A stretch of 54,735 nucleotides of DNA, taken from contig CALUUX010000079.1 of NCBI GenBank assembly GCA_944324085.1, forward strand, positions 1 through 54,735, written 5' to 3'. Position numbers and translations under genes: made by a program. The number at the start of each line of letters is the position of its first letter. Position 1 is the first letter of the stretch. This stretch comes from an uncultured Mailhella sp. (GTDB lineage: Bacteria > Desulfobacterota > Desulfovibrionia > Desulfovibrionales > Desulfovibrionaceae). Shown here in pieces: positions 31,045-39,039 of this stretch. The notes under the pieces were generated by a model. The model had not been told where the DNA came from. It did not search any database and was given only the letters and a program-made list of their open reading frames with translations.

Positions 31045-34000
31045 ATGCGGAAACCTCGTCTTGGAACAGTGCTTCTCACGCTGTGGGGAATTTTTCTCAC
31101 CGCGGCGGTCTACAGCTATCTCGCGTGGCTCCAGCCTTCGCGTCTGGCTTCCACCGTTTCCCAGGTGCTGGAATCCAAACTTGATGTTCAGTGTCTCATT
31201 GGAGAGGTTTCCCTTTCTTTCCTGCCTTTGCCCACCGTGCACGCCTCCGACCTGTCTTTGCTGAGGGGAAGCGTGGATGACATGGAACTTCATGTGCGCA
31301 AGGCGGAAATACAAATCGGCCTTCTCTCCCTGCTCCGGCTCAAACCGGTCGTGCGTTCCCTTTCTTTGGAAAATCCCACACTCGACATTTCAAGCGATCT
31401 GCTCGGCAGCCTTCTTGAAAAACAGCGCGCGACGCAAGACACAACATCTTCTGACTCCTTCACTCTGCCCTCCCTGCCTTCCGGCATCACGGGCGTGCGC
31501 GTCCATATCGCCAACGGGACATGGCGCATTACGGGAGGACAGGGGAAAGACCATCTCACCTGTTCGGGCGTCAACGTAAACGCCAGGCTTCCGGGAATCA
31601 TTCCCGGCAGTTTGGAACTTGCCGTGGATAACATCCGCTACGTCAACGCCTCCGGCATCGACGTCTCCGCCGCGAACACGAGCCTTTCTCTCTCCACGCT
31701 GAGACGAAACCACAGAAATATATGGCGTGGCAACGTCGCTTTTTCTTCCGGCATTCAGCTGGCCGCCCTCGACGCGGCCATGGGGCATAACATCGCCGAA
31801 CCCTACCAATATTTCCCCATGCCGCAACCGTTAGCCGTTTCCCTGACCGGCGATTTTTCCGTCGCTCCGGAACAGCGCTCCTATAGAGCCAACGGCACGG
31901 CGGAAGCAAACGCGCTGCTGGTCATGAACGGTCATCCCGTGCCGATCTCCCTCTCCGTGCCCTTCAGCCTGCAAAACCTCGCCGAAGGCATAGCCATTGC
32001 GGACGCCGACGCCCGCATGGGCGACGATCATATCACGCTTTCCGGCAACGTTGGCGGACTCACCAGCGGCTCTCCCGTCCTGCATGGTCGCGCTGACATT
32101 CATCACTTCAGCCTTACCCGCTGGTTCGGCTTCGGTCAGGCCATGAACGTCGGTTTGCAACACGCGCTGGACAGCATTTCCGGCTCATTCGACGATATGG
32201 AACTCAGTCTTCACGGCGTCGTCGTTTCTCGCCTGAAAGCTCAGGTGCAGGGTATAGAGCTGGAAGGATCGGGAAGCTGCCGGGAGTTTCTCAAACCGGA
32301 AATCCTTATCGACGCCCATGCCAAGCAGGCGGACCTCAACAAAATTTTCCCGGAACTGCGCGGAACCTTTCCCGATATGTCGCATCTTCCCCCGCCAGTT
32401 CTCCCCCTCAGCGAGGAAGACGAATCCTCTTCAGAGCCTCCCTTCGTACGCTACGACATTCACATTTCCGCTGACAACGCCGACATCATGAATTTCCGCG
32501 TCAGCGGAGCCGACGTGCACGTAGTGCCCGGCCCTTCCGGACATCCCATGCTGAACATCGCCGTAGCGGGCCTTTACGGAGGAAAGGCGACGTCGACCGT
32601 CAATCTTGATGAAAAAACACGCGTGCGGGCGACGCTCGAACGCGTTTCCATGGATGGTCTGACTCGGGCTCTCGCCGGGTATCCGGCCATGACCGGCATC
32701 ATGAAAAAGGGCGTCGCGGATCTCTCCTTTTCCCCAGGATCCGGAGCGACCATCCTGAGCACGCTGGGAGGAAGCGTCAACGCCTCCATGGATCAGGGCG
32801 GACTCAGCTTGGAAAAAGACTCTTCCCCGCTGGCGTACACGTCACTTTCCATTAATGCCCAGGCCTCCGCCGCTCCGGGCAAAGCTATCGACACACTGCC
32901 GCCTTTCATGGATTTCCGAGGCGCGTGGAAAGTCGACATGGCGTCAAAAAACTGGGCTGTCTCCGCCGAAGCTAAACAGGCCGCGCTTTCGTTCAGCACA
33001 AAAAACGGTCTGCCCACGTCCATGCGCAATCAACCGATTGAGCTCCAAGTGACTTTGCCGAAAAAATTCTGTGATCTTTTTACTGAAGATATGAAGTTTT
33101 CCGTCTCAGGAAAGGGCAGCTACAACGCCGACAACAGAACCGCCTCGCTCAGTGAGGCCACTCTCCGCCACCCGTCCTTTACCCTTGCGGGGGCGCTTTC
33201 CGCCTCATCGCTGCTGCAAAAAACGTCCATTACGGGCAAGCTCTCGTTCCACACGCCGTCCTTCCGAAGTTGCGCGTCTCTCTTTGGCGTGTCGCTCCCT
33301 CCGGCTCCCACCTCCGTCTTCCGGAAAGCCGAGGCCGAAGCCCATGTGACCGCCAACGCTCAGCTCCTCAGTCTCGATGATTTAAACGGCAAAGTAGACG
33401 ATGTCAGCTTTTACGGCAGCCTTCACCAGACGCTGACGGGACGACCGACGCTCAACGGAACTCTGCGCACTCCCTCTCTGGACGTCGACCTCTATCGACC
33501 CAAGACCGAGACTTCCTTGCCCGCCGCGACGACCAGTCCGCTTCCCCTTTCTTTCCTGAAAGACACGGACATGACGCTCTCCCTCGCCGCGGAACGCCTC
33601 CGGGCCTTTTCCACAACGCTGACCCGCGTTTCCCTGCCCGTTTCTCTGAAAAACGGCACCCTCGCCGCGCCCATCAGCGCGTCCTTTCCAGGAGGGGGAC
33701 AAGTAAACGTCCATTTCCAAGCCGCGCTCACCGCTGATAAAAAATCCGCGGATCTTTTCCTCTCCGCGCAATGCCGAAATATGAACATGCTGAACTTCAG
33801 CCGAGACAGAGGGCAGAAAACCCTGATCAGCGGCGCGGGCACCTTTGACGCCAATATTCAGTCGCGACAAAAAAACTGGGAAGACTGGAGACGCGCGTTG
33901 AACGGCAAACTCTCGCTGCTCGTTTCCAATGGGGCCGTCATCACGCCAACCTCGTCGCGCATCGACCCCGCCAAAAAAGAATCCCGAACGGACTTCAAAA

Positions 34001-34311
34001 CCATGTCCATGACGGTGTCCCTGAACAACGGCGTCGCCACGTGCAAAGACTTTCTCATCAAAGGATCGCCTCTCGCCATCGCCGGAGAGGGTACGGTCAA
34101 CCTGGCGACGGAAACCATCAACGCGAACGCCACCGTCACGCTGGCGGGGATCCCGGAGATGCCGCTTTCCATCACGGGCGATCTTTTTTCGCCAAAGGTC
34201 AGCTACAAACTGCTTGGCGCGGTCACGGGCACCGTCGGCAACTTGGGATCCGGCGTCATTGATCTGGTGGGAGGCATCCTCAGCGCGCCCTTCAAGCTCT
34301 TTATGAAGTAG
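31045..34311 (+). CDS. AsmA-family inner-membrane protein
   Basis: 1088-residue protein with one N-terminal membrane helix (GTVLLTLWGIFLTAAVYSYLAWL) and a very long periplasmic part made of repeated beta-rich segments. The N-terminal 'LDVQCLIGEVSLSFLPLPTVHASDLSL' is the AsmA-type entry, and the C-terminal 'GEGTVNLATETINANATVTLAGIPEMPLSITGDLFSPKVSYK' is the AsmA_2 end. AsmA-like proteins (TamB, YhdP, YdbH) are bridge-like lipid-transfer or outer-membrane assembly proteins. ATG 31045 has AGAGG just upstream, though close; ATG 31000 would add 15 basic residues and lacks a site. The Mla system downstream supports a role in envelope lipids. Confidence 0.87.
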   Translation: MRKPRLGTVLLTLWGIFLTAAVYSYLAWLQPSRLASTVSQVLESKLDVQCLIGEVSLSFLPLPTVHASDLSLLRGSVDDMELHVRKAEIQIGLLSLLRLKPVVRSLSLENPTLDISSDLLGSLLEKQRATQDTTSSDSFTLPSLPSGITGVRVHIANGTWRITGGQGKDHLTCSGVNVNARLPGIIPGSLELAVDNIRYVNASGIDVSAANTSLSLSTLRRNHRNIWRGNVAFSSGIQLAALDAAMGHNIAEPYQYFPMPQPLAVSLTGDFSVAPEQRSYRANGTAEANALLVMNGHPVPISLSVPFSLQNLAEGIAIADADARMGDDHITLSGNVGGLTSGSPVLHGRADIHHFSLTRWFGFGQAMNVGLQHALDSISGSFDDMELSLHGVVVSRLKAQVQGIELEGSGSCREFLKPEILIDAHAKQADLNKIFPELRGTFPDMSHLPPPVLPLSEEDESSSEPPFVRYDIHISADNADIMNFRVSGADVHVVPGPSGHPMLNIAVAGLYGGKATSTVNLDEKTRVRATLERVSMDGLTRALAGYPAMTGIMKKGVADLSFSPGSGATILSTLGGSVNASMDQGGLSLEKDSSPLAYTSLSINAQASAAPGKAIDTLPPFMDFRGAWKVDMASKNWAVSAEAKQAALSFSTKNGLPTSMRNQPIELQVTLPKKFCDLFTEDMKFSVSGKGSYNADNRTASLSEATLRHPSFTLAGALSASSLLQKTSITGKLSFHTPSFRSCASLFGVSLPPAPTSVFRKAEAEAHVTANAQLLSLDDLNGKVDDVSFYGSLHQTLTGRPTLNGTLRTPSLDVDLYRPKTETSLPAATTSPLPLSFLKDTDMTLSLAAERLRAFSTTLTRVSLPVSLKNGTLAAPISASFPGGGQVNVHFQAALTADKKSADLFLSAQCRNMNMLNFSRDRGQKTLISGAGTFDANIQSRQKNWEDWRRALNGKLSLLVSNGAVITPTSSRIDPAKKESRTDFKTMSMTVSLNNGVATCKDFLIKGSPLAIAGEGTVNLATETINANATVTLAGIPEMPLSITGDLFSPKVSYKLLGAVTGTVGNLGSGVIDLVGGILSAPFKLFMK

Positions 34312-34407
34312 GAGGCGTCAAAAGACTGCCTCAGAAAAAACACTCGCGCAACAAAGTAACCATAGCTTTGTCACTCACGCAAAAAGATAATCGACGGTAT
34401 CCCCCCC
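34312..34407. other. Intergenic stretch between convergent asmA-like gene and hypC
   Basis: Contains a hairpin GAGGC-GTC/GAC-T-GCCTC at 34312-34332 followed by A-rich DNA rather than T, so it is not a canonical terminator on either strand. Confidence 0.4.
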
Positions 34408-34668
34408 TCAGATATTTTCCAGTTCACGACCTTCGTTGACGCCGAGCTCCGCAATCTGCCGAAAAATCTTGAGCGATTCCTCCGCTTCAACGGCGTCCAG
34501 AGAACGAAGAGCAAACCCAGCATGGACAATCACGTACTCTCCGACGTGGGGAGCTTCCGGCAACAACATCGTGGAAATTTCCATATAATTTTCTCCCTGT
34601 CCCACCTGGACGCGGGCCCTCCCTTCTTCCGACATTTCCACGACTCGAACGGGAACGGCAAGACACAT
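34408..34668 (-). CDS. hypC: HypC/HupF hydrogenase maturation chaperone
   Basis: 86-residue protein starting MCLAVPVRVVEMSEE. The N-terminal Met-Cys (C2) is the defining HypC feature: this cysteine carries the Fe(CN)2CO intermediate with HypD and contacts the hydrogenase large subunit. The middle segment 'VGEYVIVHAGFALRSLDAVEAEES' is also diagnostic. ATG 34668 follows AGGAG by 8 bases; an earlier in-frame ATG would break the essential Met-Cys start. No other hyp or hydrogenase gene lies in the window, so this is an isolated copy. Confidence 0.94.
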   Translation of the reverse strand: MCLAVPVRVVEMSEEGRARVQVGQGENYMEISTMLLPEAPHVGEYVIVHAGFALRSLDAVEAEESLKIFRQIAELGVNEGRELENI

Positions 34669-34829
34669 ACGATATTCTCCTGAAAAAATGCTAAAAATCC
34701 TTTGACGCTCTCTTACGCCCGGCAGGAAAATCATGCAAGCGCATCATTCCCGTTGATGGTGCGTACATTGCCAAAGCTCCTGAAATCGGCTAACGTCCCT
34801 CTACTTATCCATCGGAGCATAGCAACGTT

Positions 34830-35603
34830 ATGAATGAAATATTCGCACCCGTTCTGAACCTCCTGAACCGTCTCGGCGAGATGGCGCTGTTCCTGTTCGA
34901 AGGCTTCAGACAGGCATGCCACTCCCGACGTCTGTTCGGAAAAGTCGTCCAGCAGGTCTACGTCATCGGCGCAAAATCCATGTTCGTCATTCTGCTCATC
35001 GGCCTGTTTACGGGGCTGGTGCTCGGACTTCAAGCGTTTTACGCCATGTCCATGTTCGGCGCGCAGGGCATGCTCGGCTCCCTTCTCGCCCTCACTCTCA
35101 TCCGCGAAATGGCTCCCGTGCTCACCGCCGTCATGATCACGGCGCGCGCCGGTTCCGCCATGACCGCAGAAATCGGCGTCATGCGCATTTCCGACCAGAT
35201 TGACGCCCTTGAAGTCATGGATATCAATCCCACGGGATATCTCGTGACTCCGCGTCTTCTGGCTTCGCTTTTCACGTTCCCGCTCCTGACCTCCATTTTT
35301 ACGGTCATAGGCATTTTCGGAGGCTATCTCTCCGCCTGCGTGCTTCTCGGGCTCAATGAAGGCCGGTACTTTTCCGGCATTGAATCCAGCGTCACCATGG
35401 ATGACGTGCAAGGGTGCTTTCTTAAAGCCATAGTCTTTGCCGTCATCGTCATTACCGTCTGTTGCTTTCAGGGCTACAACGCCCACAGGAGAAGCGACGG
35501 CAAAGGCGCGGAAGCCGTAGGCAATGCCACCACGTCGGCCGTGGTCATGAGCTGCGTGCTTATCCTTATGGCCGACTATGTCCTCACCTCTTTCCTTCTC
35601 TGA
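34830..35603 (+). CDS. mlaE: Mla ABC transporter permease MlaE
   Basis: 257-residue permease, the membrane part of the MlaFEDB phospholipid transporter that maintains outer-membrane lipid asymmetry. Several hydrophobic helices are clear, and the hallmark 'LTLIREMAPVLTAVMITARAGSAMTAEIGVMRISDQIDALEVM' region of MlaE/TtgB permeases spans residues ~90-130. ATG 34830 has only a distant GGAG. First gene of mlaEFDCA; divergent from hypC. No mlaB (STAS) gene is present in the operon. Confidence 0.94.
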   Translation: MNEIFAPVLNLLNRLGEMALFLFEGFRQACHSRRLFGKVVQQVYVIGAKSMFVILLIGLFTGLVLGLQAFYAMSMFGAQGMLGSLLALTLIREMAPVLTAVMITARAGSAMTAEIGVMRISDQIDALEVMDINPTGYLVTPRLLASLFTFPLLTSIFTVIGIFGGYLSACVLLGLNEGRYFSGIESSVTMDDVQGCFLKAIVFAVIVITVCCFQGYNAHRRSDGKGAEAVGNATTSAVVMSCVLILMADYVLTSFLL

Positions 35604-35610
35604 GGCGCGC

Positions 35611-36432
35611 ATGAATCAGCAAGCCTGGGACATTTCCATTGAGCACTTGGACGGCGGTTACGAGGGGCGTCTCGTTCTTCAGGATTTCTCCGCCACGCTC
35701 CCCGCGGGCACCATCACGACCATTCTCGGAGAATCCGGCTGCGGCAAGACTACGCTGCTGCGCCTGCTTCTCGGACTGAACACACCTTCATCGGGAAGCA
35801 TTCGCATCGGCGGACGCGACATCTGCCGCATGTCGGAAGCGCAATTTCACAAGATGCGGCGGCGTTTCGGCGTGCTTTTCCAGGACGGCGCGCTTATCAG
35901 TTCGCTCACGCTGGCGGAAAACGTGGCTCTCCCCCTGGTGGAGCACACCCGTCTTCCCCGTAACGTTCTGAAAGACGCCGCTCTTCGCACGCTGCAGCTT
36001 GTCGGACTCGACAAATTCGCCGACTATTATCCCGGCGAACTTTCCGGCGGCATGCGCAAACGCGCGGGACTGGCCCGCGCCATCGTCACGGAACCTCCGG
36101 TTCTCTTCTGCGACGAACCGACCTCCGGACTTGATCCTATAACGGCCGCCCAGATGGATCAGCTCCTTCTGGACATGAAAGCCTGTTATCCGGCCATGAC
36201 TACCGTGGTCGTCACCCACGATCTCGGAAGCGTGGAACACATCGCCGAGCACGTTCTGGTCCTCCAGAACGGAAAAGCGGCCTTTTCCGGCACCAAGGAA
36301 GCGTTGTACGCGTCGCAGGATCCGTATCTGCGTCGTTTTCTTGATCGTAAATTTGAAGACTCCCGCCGCATGGCGGCCCCGCCGCTGGACAGCTCCGTAC
36401 GCAGCGCGCTGGCTGAATGGCTGGACGATTAA
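35611..36432 (+). CDS. mlaF: Mla ABC transporter ATP-binding protein MlaF
   Basis: 273-residue ABC ATPase: Walker A GESGCGKT, Q-loop VLFQDGALISSLTLAENV (typical of MlaF), signature LSGGMRKRAGLARAI, Walker B VLFCDEPTSGLDP and H-loop VVTHD. Powers phospholipid movement with MlaE. ATG 35611 has GAGGCG upstream and starts 8 bases after mlaE; an ATG at 35578 would overlap mlaE. The C-terminal tail SSVRSALAEWLDD is beyond the ABC core. Confidence 0.95.
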   Translation: MNQQAWDISIEHLDGGYEGRLVLQDFSATLPAGTITTILGESGCGKTTLLRLLLGLNTPSSGSIRIGGRDICRMSEAQFHKMRRRFGVLFQDGALISSLTLAENVALPLVEHTRLPRNVLKDAALRTLQLVGLDKFADYYPGELSGGMRKRAGLARAIVTEPPVLFCDEPTSGLDPITAAQMDQLLLDMKACYPAMTTVVVTHDLGSVEHIAEHVLVLQNGKAAFSGTKEALYASQDPYLRRFLDRKFEDSRRMAAPPLDSSVRSALAEWLDD

Positions 36433-36442
36433 CGAGGAATGT

Positions 36443-36886
36443 ATGTCTGCCGCAAAAAACACTGTTATTGGCGTATTTGTAGTCATCGGCCTGGTCTGCG
36501 TGGCCTATCTCACCATTAAACTCGGGCGCATGGAAGTGCTCGGCGACAGCGGCTACACCGTCACGGCCAGATTCTCTTCCGTGGCCGGCCTTCGCACGGG
36601 GGCCAGCGTTGAAATCGCGGGCGTGTCCATAGGACGCGTATCGGCCATACGCCTGGACACCAAAGACTACACCGCGCATGTCGACCTTCATATCAATGAA
36701 GGCGTTCCGCTTTCCGAAGACGTGATGGCCTCCGTAAAGACCAGCGGTCTCATCGGAGACAAATACATCGCCATCACCCCAGGCGGTTCGGAAACTCTTC
36801 TTGAGCCCGGCAGTCTCATCACGGACACGGAACCCGCTCTTGACCTTGAAGCCCTTATCGGCAAAGTCGTTTTCGGAGGCGTATAA
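36443..36886 (+). CDS. mlaD: MlaD, MCE-domain periplasmic component
   Basis: 147-residue inner-membrane-anchored MCE protein. One N-terminal helix (NTVIGVFVVIGLVCVAYLTIKLG) precedes the MCE domain with YTVTARFSSVAGLRTGASVEIAGVSIGRV and 'VMASVKTSGLIGDKYIAITPGG'. MlaD forms a hexameric ring that channels phospholipids. It is shorter than E. coli MlaD (183 residues) because the C-terminal tail is reduced. GAGGAA precedes ATG. The stop overlaps the mlaC start (TAATG). Confidence 0.94.
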   Translation: MSAAKNTVIGVFVVIGLVCVAYLTIKLGRMEVLGDSGYTVTARFSSVAGLRTGASVEIAGVSIGRVSAIRLDTKDYTAHVDLHINEGVPLSEDVMASVKTSGLIGDKYIAITPGGSETLLEPGSLITDTEPALDLEALIGKVVFGGV

Positions 36887-37515
36887 TGCATATTAGAGTC
36901 TTTCTTCTGTCCCTTGCCTTCTGCGTCCTGACGGCGGCGTTCCCTGCCCATGCCGCCGATATGACCGCGCGCCAGACCGCGGAAGCCGGCGCGGATCGCA
37001 TTCTTGCGCTGCTCAACGATCCCGCCTTCAAAACGCCAGAAGGCAAGCCCGTCATCAGAAAAAAAATCGAGGACGCCGTTCTCGACCTCTTCGATTTCGA
37101 GGAGTTCTCCACCCGTACCGTTGGTCCCACCTGGCGTCAGTTCACGCCTGAGCAGAAACAGCAGTTCAAAGACGCCTTCACGGAACTGCTGCGCAACACC
37201 TACATCGACACTCTCGATGAGTACAACGGCCAGAAAATCCGCTTCACTGGCGAAATAAGCGGCGGCAACGGAAAAAGAGTGGAAGTTCAGATGGAATTTC
37301 TCGCCGACCAAAAGGTCTATCCCGTAGCTTTCCGCATGCTCGAAAAAAATAACCGCTGGGTCGTGTACGACGTGCTCATTGAGGGCATCAGCATGATCAA
37401 AAACTACCGGGATCAGTTCCGCGACATCCTTGCCAAGAACTCCCCGCAAGAGCTCATCGACCGGGTAAAAGCCAAGGCCGAAGAACAAAAAAATAAGCCG
37501 AAGGAAGCAAAGTGA
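36886..37515 (+). CDS. mlaC: MlaC periplasmic phospholipid-binding protein
   Basis: 209-residue secreted protein. The signal peptide ends LTAAFPAHAAD. The mature part has the MlaC/Ttg2D pattern: 'DFEEFSTRTVGPTWRQFTPEQKQQFKDAFTELLRNTYIDTLDEY', then a strand-rich middle and 'NRWVVYDVLIEGISMIKNYRDQF'. MlaC shuttles phospholipids between the outer-membrane MlaA complex and the inner-membrane MlaFED. It overlaps mlaD and mlaA by one base each. Confidence 0.95.
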   Translation: MHIRVFLLSLAFCVLTAAFPAHAADMTARQTAEAGADRILALLNDPAFKTPEGKPVIRKKIEDAVLDLFDFEEFSTRTVGPTWRQFTPEQKQQFKDAFTELLRNTYIDTLDEYNGQKIRFTGEISGGNGKRVEVQMEFLADQKVYPVAFRMLEKNNRWVVYDVLIEGISMIKNYRDQFRDILAKNSPQELIDRVKAKAEEQKNKPKEAK

Positions 37516-38348
37516 TGCGCCGAATACTATTCACCGCCGTTCTGGCTCTTGCTCTTCTCTGCGGCGCGGGATGCGCATCAAAACAGGACAACGCCTCCAC
37601 TTCGCAGGAAATCTCCGTGACAGCCTCCACCGGATCGGCGGAAACCTCCGTCGTGAACGAATACTACGGCGGCCTGGACGACTATGACGACTACAGCGAA
37701 GAAGACCTGGCCGCTCAAAACGATCCGCTGGAAGGCTGGAACCGGTTCTGGTTCCATTTCAATGACTGGTTCCTTCAGTACATCGTCAAGCCTTTGCACA
37801 AAGGGTACGCTTTCATCGTTCCGGAACCCATACGCAACGGCATCAGCAACTTTGCGCATAACCTGGCTTTCCCCGTGCGCATGGCCAACAGTCTGCTTCA
37901 GGGCGAGTTTGCCCAGGCAGGCGTGGAGTTCGACAGGTCTCTGGTTAACTTCATGGTCAGCCTCGGTTTCGCCGACGTCGCCAGCCAGAGTGAGCCTCTG
38001 TACCCCTATCATCCGGAAACAGAGAATTTCGATTACACCCTCGGCGTATGGGGCGTGCCCGACGGTCCGTACTTCATCATTCCGTTCCTCGGCCCTTCCA
38101 CCATACGCGGAGCGTTCGGCGAAGCGGGCGACGCCTTCATGAAGCCGCAATACTATGTCCTGGACTGGGAAATAAGCACGGGCAGCAGCGTATTCTTCTC
38201 CTTCAACGACGCCGACAAGCTCTATAAGCCCTACGATCAAATTACAGAATCCGCGCTGGAACCCTATGTGGCTCTCCGCAACGCCTATCTCAATATGAGA
38301 AAGAACAGACAGCAGGAACTGTCTCTCACCTTCGACACTCAGGACTAG
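37515..38348 (+). CDS. mlaA: MlaA (VacJ) outer-membrane lipoprotein
   Basis: 277-residue lipoprotein. The signal peptide MRRILFTAVLALALLCGAGC ends in a lipobox. The body has the MlaA signature 'DPLEGWNRFWFHFNDWFLQYIVKPLHKGYAFIVPEPIRNGISNFAHNL' and 'ETENFDYTLGVWGVPDGPYFIIPFLGPSTIRGAFG'. MlaA removes phospholipids from the outer leaflet of the outer membrane. ATG 37515 overlaps the mlaC stop (TGATG); a GTG one codon earlier is the alternative. An acidic YGGLDDYDDYSEED stretch follows the anchor. Confidence 0.95.
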   Translation: MRRILFTAVLALALLCGAGCASKQDNASTSQEISVTASTGSAETSVVNEYYGGLDDYDDYSEEDLAAQNDPLEGWNRFWFHFNDWFLQYIVKPLHKGYAFIVPEPIRNGISNFAHNLAFPVRMANSLLQGEFAQAGVEFDRSLVNFMVSLGFADVASQSEPLYPYHPETENFDYTLGVWGVPDGPYFIIPFLGPSTIRGAFGEAGDAFMKPQYYVLDWEISTGSSVFFSFNDADKLYKPYDQITESALEPYVALRNAYLNMRKNRQQELSLTFDTQD

Positions 38349-38362
38349 TCTGGAGGCTTACC

Positions 38363-38863
38363 GTGGCAAAAGCTGACCGTTATCATAAAACCTTTCCCGT
38401 GACCTGGGAACAACTCCACCGAGACGCCAAGGCTCTCTCCTGGCGTCTCCTGGAACGGGGAAAATTCACCAAAATTGTCGCCGTCACCCGCGGAGGGCTT
38501 ATTCCCGCGGGCATCATCGCGCGCGAACTCAATATCCGTCACATCGATACCGCCTGCATCATGCTCTACAACTACCGCGAAGAAGGCGATCAGGAGACCG
38601 TGCTCAAAGGCGCGGATCCTTCTTTCAATACGGAGGAAACCCTTGTTATCGACGATCTGGTGGATACCGGGCATACGGCAAAAATCCTGCGCGACATGCT
38701 TCCCAAAGCTCATTTTGCCACGCTGTACGCCAAACCCGCAGGCATTCCTCTTGTAGACAGTTTCGTGACGGAACTCAGCCAAGACACTTGGGTTCTCTTC
38801 CCCTGGGATTCCGAAGTTCAGTACACAAAACCCATCATTGATCTTCAGGAACAAAAATCCTAG
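38363..38863 (+). CDS. gpt: Xanthine (xanthine-guanine) phosphoribosyltransferase
   Basis: 166-residue type I phosphoribosyltransferase. The PRPP loop is LVIDDLVDTGHTA, the N-terminal HKTFPVTWEQLHRDAKALSWRL matches Gpt, and 'IVAVTRGGLIPAGIIARELNIRHIDT' is the family's substrate-binding block. It makes XMP or GMP from the free base. The GTG start at 38363 is preceded by TGGAGG. It follows mlaA by 14 bases, so it is probably read through from the mla operon, and ends at a strong terminator. Confidence 0.93.
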   Translation: MAKADRYHKTFPVTWEQLHRDAKALSWRLLERGKFTKIVAVTRGGLIPAGIIARELNIRHIDTACIMLYNYREEGDQETVLKGADPSFNTEETLVIDDLVDTGHTAKILRDMLPKAHFATLYAKPAGIPLVDSFVTELSQDTWVLFPWDSEVQYTKPIIDLQEQKS

Positions 38864-38879
38864 AAAACACTGCGCGAAA

Positions 38880-38904
38880 GGCCGGCACCACGCCGGCCTT
38901 TTTT
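38880..38904 (+). terminator. Intrinsic terminator of the mla-gpt operon
   Basis: 7-bp GC-only stem GGCCGGC / GCCGGCC with a 5-base loop ACCAC, followed by six T. Confidence 0.95.
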
Positions 38905-38929
38905 ATTTTATCGGAATGTCATAAAAAAA

Positions 38930-38978
38930 TTGACAGTCTCCGTCTTCTGTGCTCCCATGCTCCCCATTCGGGGAGCAT
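38930..38978 (+). promoter_or_regulatory. Promoter element and perfect hairpin upstream of PFOR
   Basis: TTGACA at 38930 is a perfect -35 box; the expected -10 zone near 38953 is poor (TCCCAT or CATGCT). At 38957-38978 a 9-bp perfect palindrome ATGCTCCCC / GGGGAGCAT with a 4-base loop overlaps the -10/start zone. It could be an operator or an RNA hairpin at the 5' end of the transcript. Confidence 0.45.
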
Positions 38979-39039
38979 GTTTCCGTTCTCCCTTCCGACG
39001 GGCAGCCTTTCCCCACCGCCCATAACGCAAAGAGTTATC

